In this document: positions 27,730 to 36,202 of the stretch, piece by piece
Layout of the letters: each line of letters begins with the position of its first letter
Numbering within the stretch: position 1 is the first letter of the stretch
Origin: an uncultured Acidobacteriia bacterium
Lineage (GTDB): Bacteria > Acidobacteriota > Terriglobia > Bryobacterales > Bryobacteraceae
Direction: 5' to 3'
NCBI GenBank assembly: GCA_903851195.1
Contig: CAINNJ010000025.1
Span: 62,001-126,000, forward strand
Length of the DNA: 64,000 nucleotides
Translations under genes and position numbers: made by a program
The notes under the pieces: model-generated
The model's database searches: none
What the model was told of the DNA's origin: nothing
What the model saw: the letters and a program-made list of their open reading frames with translations, nothing else

Positions 27730-27781
27730 TCATGTCCGCCCGTGGCCGCGAAAAAACAATTCACGTATCAGCAGGAAGATC

Positions 27782-30700
27782 ATGATCATCTCAAAACGTT
27801 CGCTCTGTCTGGCGGCTCTGGTGACTTGCACCGCCGCTCTTGTATCCGCACAGGATTCCCGCGGCACCATTTCCGGCCGGGTTCTCGATCCGCAGGAAGG
27901 AACGATTGTCGCCGCGAGAGTCAGCGCCACGAACCAGGAGTCCGGCGTGGCCACATCCGCGGTAACGAATGAAGCGGGTAATTTCCGCCTGCCGTTTCTT
28001 TTACCGGGGCTTTATCGGCTCACTGTCGAGATGAACGGCTTCAAGACTTATTCCCAGACCGGACTCGAACTCCACGTGGCCGATTCGCTCGATGTGACGG
28101 TCCGGCTGCAGGTGGGCAACGTCGCCGACACGATCGATGTCCAGGGTTCGACGCCACTGCTCGACACGGCCGATAGCTCCGTCGGCGATGTGATCGACAC
28201 ACGTCGCCTGGCCGAGCTGCCGCAGCGCGGCGGCAATCCTCTGGAACTGGAGCGGCTGAGCCCCGGCGTGGCCAACACCACGACGATCCGCATCATGAAA
28301 CTCTCTTCGCCGGACGGCACCTCCAGCATGACCGTCAACGGCAGCGGCAACGACCAGACGCAGTACAACATCGACGGCGTCAACGACACCACAAATGATC
28401 GCGGCAAGGGTTATGCGCGCGTGGCGTTTATTCCGCCCTCCGGCTCCGTGCAGGATTTTAAACTCCAGTCGAACCCCTATGACGCCGCGGTGGGTCACGT
28501 TCTTGGTCCCGTCATCAACGTCGGCACGAAGAGCGGCGGCAACGCTATTCACGGCGAGACTTATTACTGGGCTCGCAACAGCGCCTTCGATTCCTCGAAT
28601 TTTTTCGATAACAAGGCCGGACTGAAGAAGTCGGTCTACCAGGATCACCGCTACGGGGCAAGTGTGGGCGGCCCGGTCTTGATCCCGGGCGTCTATGATG
28701 GCCGAAACCGCAGTTTCTGGTTTTATTCGTGGGAAGAGAACCGGTATGGCCAGCCTTCCACCTCCAACCAGACCAGCACCGTGCCCACCGCGGCCGAACG
28801 GGCCGGCGATTTCTCCGCGCTGCTGGCGCTGGGTTCCAGCTATCAGATTTACAACCCGTTCTCGACTGTAGCCATCGCGGGCGGCCGCTACCAGCGAACG
28901 CCTTTCGCAGGCAATATTCTGCCGAAGAGTCTGCTGAGCGCGCCCGGCCTGAGCCTGGCTAGCTACTATCCGCTGCCTAACCAGACAGGCACCGTCAACG
29001 GCCAGAATAATTATTACTTTCCGGACGTTCGAATTCAACGCTATGACTCTCATCTGGCGCGCTTCGACCACCAGTTCAGCCAGAATCACCGCGTCTTCGC
29101 CCGAATTAATCACTTCGGCTACACCATCCCGAAAGACCTGTTGGGCGTTCCGGCCACGAAGGAGATCTTCCACCAAACCAATCAGGGCGGAGCGCTCGAC
29201 TATGTGGGCGTCCTGAGCCCCACACTCGTGCTGAACGTGCGCTACGGGATTGTGTCCGCAATCTATCCGGAAGCCCGCGTCACGCAAGGCACCGATCTGG
29301 GAACTCTCGGATTTTCCGGCGCTCTTACCAAACTGCTGAACCCTTCCACCACCACCGTGCCACGCGCCACCGTGACCGGTTTCGCAACGCTTTCGAACTG
29401 GTCCGATGGCGACGGCTTCGCGGCCGCCACCACGCATACTCTGGTAGGCGATCTTACCAAATCCATCGGCCGGCACTCGGTTCGCTTCGGCGCCGACGCC
29501 CGCCTCTTCCGTACCTTCAGCAACCGCTACTCCGGGTCGATCTCCCCGGACTTCACCTTCGCAAACACTTACACGAAGGGGCCGCTCGATAACTCCGCCG
29601 CCGCCTCACTGGGTCAGGAACTGGCGGCGATGCTGCTGGGCATTCCCGGAGGCAGTCTCACGTCCGGATCCACGCTGAATTACGCGCTGCAGAATAAGTA
29701 CTGGGGCGCGTTCCTGCAGGACGATTTCCGGCTCTCTTCGAAACTTACTCTTAACGTGGGACTCCGCTTCGAACAGGAGACAGGCCTGACGGAACGCTAT
29801 AACCGCCTTCTGGGAACGTTCGACACGTCCGTGAACAGCCCGGTAGCTGCGGCCGCGACCGCCGCTTACGCGAAGAATCCGATTCCGGAACTCCCGACCG
29901 CGGCCTTTTCGGCTAAGGGCGGACTTACGTTTGTGGGACAGAATGGCGCCGGCCGCAGCCCTTATGGCAACAGCAACAACTGGCTGCCGCGAGTCGGTCT
30001 GGCTTACCAGCTTAACGATAAGACGGTAATCCGCAGCGGCTACGGAATTTTCTTCGGTACCATCGGCGTGGATACCCTCCAGCCTGTGCAAACCGGCTTC
30101 TCTCAGTCCACCCCTATCCAGGCTTCGCTGAACAATGGCGTCACCTATACAGCGACGCTCGCGAATCCTCTGCCCAATGGCCTGATACCGGCCGCGGGCG
30201 CCGCCGGCGGACTCAGCACCAATCTCGGTCAGGCGATCCAGTTCTTCGATCCCAAGATGAAAGCGCCTTACTCGCAACGCTGGTCTTTCGGAGCGCAGCG
30301 GCAGTTACCGCTCGAATTCGTCCTCGACGTCAGCTATGTCGGGAACCGGACCACCCATCTCGCCGTGACGAAACAAATCAATACGACACCTGCCCAGTAC
30401 CTGAGCACTTCGGCCACGCGCGATCAGAACACGATCAATTTCCTGACCGCAACCTTCCCGAATCCCTTTTCCGGGCTAAACTCGGTCTACACTTCCACCA
30501 TTTCGCGCGCCAGCCTGCTGACACCGTATCCTCAGTTCGGCGCGATCTCCGTGCTGGAGCCGCAGGGCTACAGCTGGTACCACTCTTTACAGGCGCGCCT
30601 GGAGAGGCGCTTCAGCCAGGGCTACACAGTGCAGTTCGGCTACACATACTCGAAGTTCATGCAGGCGACAGAGTTCCAGAACGCCAGCGACGCGCGGCCT

Positions 30701-31258
30701 TACCGTACGGTCTCCGACCTGGACCGGCCTCAGATTCTGACCATGAGCGGCGTCTGGGAAATTCCCTATGGAAAGGGCAAAGCTTTCGGTGCTCATGCGC
30801 CCGGGGCGATTCAAGCCGCGCTTGGTGGCTGGCAACTGAACGGCACCGCGATCCGCCAGGCCGGCGCGCCACTGGGTTTCGGGAATGCGCTGTTCTCCGG
30901 TAACATTAAAGACATCGCGCTCCCACAGGATCAACGGAGCGCGGATGAGTGGTTCAACGTCAACGCCGGCTTCGTGAAAGCGACCGCCAACCAACTGGCG
31001 AATAATATTCAGACTTTCCCGATCCGTTTCAGCGGCGTTCGCTCCGATGGTCAGGCCACGTGGAGCGCCTCGCTTTTCCGGAATTACACGATCCGTGAAA
31101 GGGTCACCGCGCAGTTCCGTGCCGAGGTGTTCAACCTGAATAACCACCCGACGTTCGATGTGCCGAACACCACGCCGACGAGTTCTTCCTTCGGCATCGC
31201 AACGGCGACCATTTCCGAGCCCCGCAACTGGCAGTTCGCACTGAAATTAAAGTTCTAA
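27782..31258 (+). CDS. TonB-dependent receptor, Oar-like (locus receptor 2)
   Basis: A 1158-residue outer-membrane transporter with signal peptide MIISKRSLCLAALVTCTAALVSA. It carries a carboxypeptidase-regulatory domain (RGTISGRVLDPQEGTIVAARV), a plug (RRLAELPQRGGNPLELERLSPG, VNGSGNDQTQYNIDGVNDTT) and a barrel ending WQFALKLKF. AGGAAG lies just before the start. It is diverged from the receptor at 22.9 kb in the plug and in length, so the two probably take up different fragments. Sulfatase 1 lies 52 nt upstream and sulfatase 2 is 7 nt downstream, which supports a single operon. Confidence 0.94.
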   Translation: MIISKRSLCLAALVTCTAALVSAQDSRGTISGRVLDPQEGTIVAARVSATNQESGVATSAVTNEAGNFRLPFLLPGLYRLTVEMNGFKTYSQTGLELHVADSLDVTVRLQVGNVADTIDVQGSTPLLDTADSSVGDVIDTRRLAELPQRGGNPLELERLSPGVANTTTIRIMKLSSPDGTSSMTVNGSGNDQTQYNIDGVNDTTNDRGKGYARVAFIPPSGSVQDFKLQSNPYDAAVGHVLGPVINVGTKSGGNAIHGETYYWARNSAFDSSNFFDNKAGLKKSVYQDHRYGASVGGPVLIPGVYDGRNRSFWFYSWEENRYGQPSTSNQTSTVPTAAERAGDFSALLALGSSYQIYNPFSTVAIAGGRYQRTPFAGNILPKSLLSAPGLSLASYYPLPNQTGTVNGQNNYYFPDVRIQRYDSHLARFDHQFSQNHRVFARINHFGYTIPKDLLGVPATKEIFHQTNQGGALDYVGVLSPTLVLNVRYGIVSAIYPEARVTQGTDLGTLGFSGALTKLLNPSTTTVPRATVTGFATLSNWSDGDGFAAATTHTLVGDLTKSIGRHSVRFGADARLFRTFSNRYSGSISPDFTFANTYTKGPLDNSAAASLGQELAAMLLGIPGGSLTSGSTLNYALQNKYWGAFLQDDFRLSSKLTLNVGLRFEQETGLTERYNRLLGTFDTSVNSPVAAAATAAYAKNPIPELPTAAFSAKGGLTFVGQNGAGRSPYGNSNNWLPRVGLAYQLNDKTVIRSGYGIFFGTIGVDTLQPVQTGFSQSTPIQASLNNGVTYTATLANPLPNGLIPAAGAAGGLSTNLGQAIQFFDPKMKAPYSQRWSFGAQRQLPLEFVLDVSYVGNRTTHLAVTKQINTTPAQYLSTSATRDQNTINFLTATFPNPFSGLNSVYTSTISRASLLTPYPQFGAISVLEPQGYSWYHSLQARLERRFSQGYTVQFGYTYSKFMQATEFQNASDARPYRTVSDLDRPQILTMSGVWEIPYGKGKAFGAHAPGAIQAALGGWQLNGTAIRQAGAPLGFGNALFSGNIKDIALPQDQRSADEWFNVNAGFVKATANQLANNIQTFPIRFSGVRSDGQATWSASLFRNYTIRERVTAQFRAEVFNLNNHPTFDVPNTTPTSSSFGIATATISEPRNWQFALKLKF

Positions 31259-31265
31259 GGATCCG

Positions 31266-32687
31266 ATGACCAATCGCCGTGAGTTTCTGGCAGCCTTTGC
31301 TGCCGCCCCGTTAGCCGCGCAGAGCACCAGGAAAAGTAAGCCGAACGTTCTGTTTATCGCCGTGGACGACCTGCGCCCGGAGCTGAGCTGCTACGGGTTC
31401 AACTACATCCACAGTCCGAACATGGACCGCATCGCGAAGATGGGCATGGTCTTCGATCGCGCCTATGTCCAGCAGGCGGTTTGTTCGCCCTCCCGGTCGA
31501 GCCTCCTCACGGGAACACGACCCGATTCCACGAAGGTCTGGGATCTGGTCACTCACTTCCGCGCCGCCGAACCGAACATCGCCACGCTGCCGGAGCATTT
31601 CAAGAACAACGGCTACTTCGTTCAGGGCATGGGTAAGATCTACCATCCCGGCTATGACGATCCGCAGTCCTGGTCCGTGCCGTGGCAGACGCCGAAAGCG
31701 CCCACTTACGCCAAAACCGTCACGCCGAACGTCGAGGATGAGGACAAAGTCCGAAAGGGCGGTCCGGCTTTCGAAGCAGGGGATGTCGCGGATAACTTCT
31801 ACAAAGACGGCATGGTGGCGGATATCGCCGTGCAGACTCTCAAGACTCTGGCGAAGAAGCCCGAGCCATTTTTCCTTGCGGTAGGTTTCGCGAAGCCCCA
31901 CCTGCCCTTCGTTTCGCCGAAAAAGTACTGGGATCTGTACGACCCCGCGAAGATCCAGTTGGCGCCGAATCCGTACCATGCGGAGGATTCACCCGAATAT
32001 GCGCTCACCAGCAGCGGCGAACTGCGCAATTACTTCGGGATTCCGGCCAAGGGGCCTATGCCCGATTCGCTGGCGCGCCAACTGAAGCACGGTTACTATG
32101 CGTCCATCAGCTATACCGACGCCCAGATCGGCAAGGTTCTGGATGAACTGGAGCGCCAGAATCTGACGAAGAACACCATCGTCGTTCTGTGGGGCGACCA
32201 CGGCTGGAAGCTTGGCGAACACGGCGAATGGGCTAAACACAGTAATGTGGAGAACGACACCAACGGCGCCCTCGTAATTGCCGCGCCGGGTATGAAGGCT
32301 TCCGGTAAGCACAGCAAGGCTCTGGTGGAATTCGTGGACGTTTTTCCCACCCTGGCCGATCTCGCCGGACTCTCCCTTCCTTCGCATCTGGAAGGCGTGA
32401 GTTTCAAGCCGCTGCTTGATCAGCCGGATCTCAAGTGGAAATCCGCCGCCTTCAGCCAGTATCCGCGAGCCAAACGGATGGGTTACTCGATGCGCACGGA
32501 ACAGTACCGCTTCACGGTTTGGGTGCAGAAAGACAACCATGAACAGGTGGATTTCGTGGAGCTTTACGACCATACAGCCGATCCTCAGGAAAACACAAAC
32601 ATCGCTCACCGGCCGGCGAATGCGGAACTGGTGAAACAACTGATGGGGCAGTGGAAAGCCGGCTGGCAGGCCGCCAAACCTTCGTAA
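31266..32687 (+). CDS. Sulfatase, iduronate-2-sulfatase-like, Tat signal (locus sulfatase 2)
   Basis: A 473-residue sulfatase with twin-arginine start MTNRREFLAAFAAAPLAA. Metal ligands are D34-D35 (FIAVDDLRPELSCYG). The formylglycine motif is C73-S-P-S-R77 (AVCSPSRSSLLTG). The phrase VDDLRPELSCYG, plus SPNMDRIAKMG and LWGDHGWKLGEHGEW, is characteristic of iduronate-2-sulfatase-like members, which act on 2-O-sulfated uronic acids. It starts 7 nt after the second TonB receptor and is followed 12 nt later by the alginate-lyase-family gene. A uronate-2-sulfate substrate would fit the adjacent lyase; this is family-based inference. Confidence 0.93.
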   Translation: MTNRREFLAAFAAAPLAAQSTRKSKPNVLFIAVDDLRPELSCYGFNYIHSPNMDRIAKMGMVFDRAYVQQAVCSPSRSSLLTGTRPDSTKVWDLVTHFRAAEPNIATLPEHFKNNGYFVQGMGKIYHPGYDDPQSWSVPWQTPKAPTYAKTVTPNVEDEDKVRKGGPAFEAGDVADNFYKDGMVADIAVQTLKTLAKKPEPFFLAVGFAKPHLPFVSPKKYWDLYDPAKIQLAPNPYHAEDSPEYALTSSGELRNYFGIPAKGPMPDSLARQLKHGYYASISYTDAQIGKVLDELERQNLTKNTIVVLWGDHGWKLGEHGEWAKHSNVENDTNGALVIAAPGMKASGKHSKALVEFVDVFPTLADLAGLSLPSHLEGVSFKPLLDQPDLKWKSAAFSQYPRAKRMGYSMRTEQYRFTVWVQKDNHEQVDFVELYDHTADPQENTNIAHRPANAELVKQLMGQWKAGWQAAKPS

Positions 32688-32699
32688 GTGATGGCCTGA

Positions 32700-33878
32700 A
32701 TGATAACTATGATGAACCGACGATATTTTCTGACCGGCTGTGCCGCGGCGTCATTGGCCGCAACAGCCCGGGCGGCTGCGGATACAAAGTTCGACGTCGC
32801 CGCGTTTGACGGGACGCGCGTTCTCCGCAACGCGCGCAAATATCTGTCCGATAAGCCCATCACGGTAACGGCGGCACAGAGCAAGCGCAGCGCGGGCGGC
32901 CTCCACGACTTCTTTTCCGAAGGCGATTACTGGTGGCCGGACCCGAAAAACCCCGAGGGTCCTTATATCCGCCGCGACGGCATGACCAACCCGGATAATT
33001 TCGTGGAGCATCGCGCGGCTTTGATGAAACTGAGCGTCCAGGCGCCTGCGCTGGCCGCCGCATGGAAATTAACCCAGGACCGGAAGTACTCGGACCACGC
33101 GGCCGCGCATATCCGCGCCTGGTTCGTGGACGAAGCCACGCGCATGAATCCGAATCTGGAGTATGCACAGGCCATTCACGGCCTTTATACGGGACGCGGC
33201 ACCGGCGTCATCGACACGATTCATCTGGTGGAAGTCGCCCGCGCCATTCCGCTGATTGCCGGATCGGGTTCTTTGTCTCCTGCCCATTTTGACGCGACGA
33301 AAAGATGGTTCGCCGACTATCTGACCTGGATGAATACCAGTAAGAACGGCAAGGAAGAGCGCGATGCCAAAAATAATCATGGAACCTGCTGGTACCTGCA
33401 GGCAGCGGCGTTTGCAAAACTAACGAACAACTCGGAAGTTCTGGCGAACTGCGCAAGACAACTCAGAACTTCCATCATTCCCCTCCAGATTGCGCCCGAC
33501 GGAAGTTTTCCCCTGGAACTGGCTCGCACCAAGCCTTACGGCTACTGTCTTTTCAATCTGGAAGCGCTCACCACGCTGTGTCACATTGTTTCGGAAACGG
33601 GCGACAATCTCTGGAACTTCACAACACCCGATGGCCGCGGCATCGCCAAAGCCATTGAATATATGTTCCCGTATATCCGCGATAAGAAGACCTGGCCGAA
33701 TCCGCCGGATGTGATGTACTTCGACTCCTGGCCGATGCGGCAGGAAGCATTGCTGTTTGGCGGACTTGCCTATGGCCGCGCCGAGTACCTGGATGTCTGG
33801 AAAAAGCTTCCCGCCGATTCCGATGTGGAAGAAGTGATCCGCAATTACTTTATTCGTCAGCCGCTCCTGTGGGTTTAA
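32700..33878 (+). CDS. Alginate lyase family protein (uronan beta-eliminase), Tat signal
   Basis: A protein of up to 392 residues with an alginate-lyase alpha/alpha barrel, expected to cleave uronate-containing chains by beta-elimination. Several starts are close together (32700, 32709, 32712). From MNRRYFLTGCAAASLAATARA a twin-arginine signal is visible. YWWPDPKNPEGPYIRRDG opens the catalytic domain; the Asn-His neutraliser/base region reads KNNHGTCW, followed by LARTKPYGYCLFNLEAL, matching the Arg-Tyr part of the active site. The pattern resembles the alginate-lyase and glucuronan-lyase (PL5/PL38-type) group. It is co-directional with sulfatases on both sides, so desulfation and chain cleavage are probably coupled. 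Confidence 0.9.
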   Translation: MITMMNRRYFLTGCAAASLAATARAAADTKFDVAAFDGTRVLRNARKYLSDKPITVTAAQSKRSAGGLHDFFSEGDYWWPDPKNPEGPYIRRDGMTNPDNFVEHRAALMKLSVQAPALAAAWKLTQDRKYSDHAAAHIRAWFVDEATRMNPNLEYAQAIHGLYTGRGTGVIDTIHLVEVARAIPLIAGSGSLSPAHFDATKRWFADYLTWMNTSKNGKEERDAKNNHGTCWYLQAAAFAKLTNNSEVLANCARQLRTSIIPLQIAPDGSFPLELARTKPYGYCLFNLEALTTLCHIVSETGDNLWNFTTPDGRGIAKAIEYMFPYIRDKKTWPNPPDVMYFDSWPMRQEALLFGGLAYGRAEYLDVWKKLPADSDVEEVIRNYFIRQPLLWV

Positions 33879-33965
33879 AGAAACATGCGGCGGAGTCGTT
33901 CGACAACAAGACGCGCGAAACATTCTGCAGTTCCGGCGCAGGCCTGAAAGACGAATAGAAACGAA

Positions 33966-35312
33966 ATGATGAACAGACGAGATCTTCTGAAGAACGCAGC
34001 CTGTGCCGCGGCCGGCGGCATTGTGGCGGATTTGCTGCCCGCACAGGGCGGCAGGAAGCCGAATATTATCTTCATTCTGGCTGACGATCTGGGCATCAAC
34101 GGTCTGGGCTGCTACGGCGCGGATCACTACAAGACCCCGAATATCGATAAACTGGCGCGCGAAGGCACGCGTTACACACACGCCTATACGGCGCCGCTCT
34201 GCGGTCCGTCCCGCGCGCTTATCATGACGGGCCGATACGCCTTTCGCACCGGCGCCACCAATCAGGACGCAACCGGACTGATGAAGCCCGCGGTGGAAAC
34301 CATGATGCCGTCTTATCTCAAACCCGCCGGCTACGTAACCGCGTCTATCGGAAAGTGGGGTCAGCTTCCTCTCGGACCGGCTGAATTCGGCTTCGATGAA
34401 TATCTGAAGTTCAAAGGCAGCGGCGTGTACTGGAACACGCAGGAGAACGGTAAGACCATCCGGGTGAACGGCAACCCGAGAACCATTCGCGATAAAGAAT
34501 ATCTGCCCGACGTGATGCATGATTTCACTGTCGATTTCATGACCCGGCATCGGGAAACTCCGTTCTATATCTATTACTCCCTGTCTCACGTGCATGCGGA
34601 AATCCTGCCCACTCCGGACAGCAAGCCGGACAGCAAGGATCTCTACGCCGACAATATTGCCTACATGGATAAGCTGGTCGGAAAGCTGATCGCCGAACTG
34701 GAAAGGCTGAAACTGCGCGACAATACGCTGATCGTTTTCGTCGGGGATAACGGCACCGGCGGGGCGTACGCGGCCCAGTCGACCATCGGCGGACGCCGCA
34801 TCGCCGGCGAGAAAGGTTCCATGCTGGAAGGCGGAGCGAACGTGCCCATGATTGTCAACTGGCCGCGCAGAACGCCGGCCGGCAATGTTTCCGCGGACAT
34901 GGTGGATTCCACGGATTTTCTGCCGACTTTCGCCGAGATCGCGGGCGCGAAGCTTCCGGCGGACAAAGTGCTCGACGGGCACAGCTTCGCGCCGCAGATC
35001 TACGGCAAAAAGGGCCAGCCGCGCGAATGGATCTTTATCGAGCTCGCAAGAGACTGGTATGTCCGGGAGCAGAACTGGAAACTCAATCAGGCCGGTGAAT
35101 TGTTTGACATGACGCCGTCGCCGTTTGCCGAGCCGGTGATCCCCGCTGATACGACGAACCCGGCGGCGAAGGCGGCCCGAATGCGCTTGCAGGCGGCCCT
35201 CGATAAACTGAATCCCGGCGGAGGAATTCTGGACGAAGGCGACGGCACCGGGCGGCACGCGAATCGCGAAGAGAACAGAAAGAAGAAAAAGGCCAAAAAG
35301 CAGGCGAACTGA
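33966..35312 (+). CDS. Sulfatase, Tat signal, Lys-rich tail (locus sulfatase 3)
   Basis: A 448-residue sulfatase. MMNRRDLLKNAACAAAGG is a twin-arginine-like start. D40-D41 (FILADDLGINGLGCYG) bind the metal, and the formylglycine motif is C79-G-P-S-R83 (APLCGPSRALIMTG). SIGKWGQ and VFVGDNGTGG supply further active-site residues. The C-terminus ends in a basic tail (NREENRKKKKAKKQAN), unusual for an exported enzyme and possibly for binding a polyanion. It lies 87 nt after the alginate-lyase-family gene and closes the rightward operon. It differs in sequence from the other two sulfatases, so it is expected to act on another sulfate position. Confidence 0.92.
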   Translation: MMNRRDLLKNAACAAAGGIVADLLPAQGGRKPNIIFILADDLGINGLGCYGADHYKTPNIDKLAREGTRYTHAYTAPLCGPSRALIMTGRYAFRTGATNQDATGLMKPAVETMMPSYLKPAGYVTASIGKWGQLPLGPAEFGFDEYLKFKGSGVYWNTQENGKTIRVNGNPRTIRDKEYLPDVMHDFTVDFMTRHRETPFYIYYSLSHVHAEILPTPDSKPDSKDLYADNIAYMDKLVGKLIAELERLKLRDNTLIVFVGDNGTGGAYAAQSTIGGRRIAGEKGSMLEGGANVPMIVNWPRRTPAGNVSADMVDSTDFLPTFAEIAGAKLPADKVLDGHSFAPQIYGKKGQPREWIFIELARDWYVREQNWKLNQAGELFDMTPSPFAEPVIPADTTNPAAKAARMRLQAALDKLNPGGGILDEGDGTGRHANREENRKKKKAKKQAN

Positions 35313-35333
35313 GACAGCCACCTTTGCCGGCAG

Positions 35334-35362
35334 CCTGACAGCGGTCTGAAACTTCTGTCAGG
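35334..35362 (+). terminator. Hairpin between sulfatase 3 and tRNA-Leu
   Basis: A perfect 8-bp stem, CCTGACAG/CTGTCAGG, with a 13-nt loop, 22 nt after the sulfatase stop. It is followed by CAAATACCTTACTTT rather than a clean T-run, so it may be a weak terminator or only a transcript-end hairpin. Confidence 0.35.
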
Positions 35363-35376
35363 CAAATACCTTACTT

Positions 35377-35465
35377 TGGTGCCCGGGGCGGGAATTGAAC
35401 CCGCACACCCGTTGCCGGATAACGGATTTTAAGTCCGTTGCGTCTGCCGATTTCGCCACCCGGGC
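35377..35465 (-). tRNA. tRNA-Leu (anticodon TAA)
   Basis: A complete class II tRNA on the minus strand. The 7-bp acceptor stem is GCCCGGG/CCCGGGC with discriminator A, and CCA is encoded at 35377-35379. The T arm has GGTTCAATTCC. The anticodon loop CTTAAAA gives anticodon TAA (plus-strand 35429-35431), and a variable arm is present as expected for leucine. A TAGAAT (plus-strand 35475-35480) just upstream could be its -10. Confidence 0.95.
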
Positions 35466-35559
35466 ACAGACCTAATTCTACAGCCTCCACTCCGCCCAAA
35501 CCCTGCCACCACCCGTAACTCAAATGTAATAAGGCTGCCGTCGTGCAATCCTCCCGCGC

Positions 35560-36195
35560 ATGAGGATTCTGCCCCGCGACGAAACCTTCTTCGATCTCCT
35601 GGTCTCCCAGGCGAAAAACGTCCTCGAAGCCTCCCGCCTGCTCGAGTCCGGTCTCACCGGTTCCGCCGGCAAAACCGAATTCAACGCCACCGCGCAACAG
35701 CTTCGGGATCTCGAACGCAAAGGCGACGCGCAACTGCGCGCCATCCTCTACCGGCTCCACAAAACCTTCATCACCCCCATCGATCCCGAAGACGTCCACC
35801 AGCTCGCCTCGCGCATTGATGAAATCCTCGATCATCTCGACGCGGCTGCCTACCGCATCGATGCTTACGGTCTGGACCGCCCACCTGCGGGCCTGCAGGA
35901 CATCGCGCGTCAGGTGCATGGCTGCGTTCAGGCCACCGTGGAAGCGCTCGAAGTCCTCGAACGCGACGGCGTAAAAAAGCCCGATCTCCTGACCACCCGC
36001 TGCGAAGAGATCAATCGCCGCGAATCCGAAACCGAAGACAGCGTCCGCGCCGCCGTGCGCGACCTCTTCGCCAACGAACGCGATCCCATCACCCTGATCA
36101 AACACAAAGAGATCTGCGAGTTCCTCGAATCGGCGGCCGACTGCTGCGAAGATGTCGCGGCCACGCTCGAAACCATCGCCGTCAAGAACAGCTGA
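35560..36195 (+). CDS. DUF47/PhoU-like phosphate transport regulator
   Basis: A 211-residue all-helical protein of the DUF47 (PhoU-like) family, which pairs with low-affinity PiT phosphate transporters. The N-terminus MRILPRDETFFDLLVSQAKNV is typical. ARIDEILDHLDAAAYRIDAYG-type and KHKEICEFLESAADCCEDVA helices carry the metal-binding E/D-x-x-D patterns of PhoU-fold proteins. No signal or membrane segment is seen. The PiT gene starts 7 nt downstream on the same strand, the classical arrangement, so it probably modulates that transporter. Confidence 0.92.
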   Translation: MRILPRDETFFDLLVSQAKNVLEASRLLESGLTGSAGKTEFNATAQQLRDLERKGDAQLRAILYRLHKTFITPIDPEDVHQLASRIDEILDHLDAAAYRIDAYGLDRPPAGLQDIARQVHGCVQATVEALEVLERDGVKKPDLLTTRCEEINRRESETEDSVRAAVRDLFANERDPITLIKHKEICEFLESAADCCEDVAATLETIAVKNS

Positions 36196-36202
36196 GTCCC
36201 CC

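Noticed and set aside
33420-35321. A 633-codon minus-strand frame opposite alginate lyase and sulfatase 3
   Set aside because: It runs across two real genes with clear active sites and has low-complexity composition.
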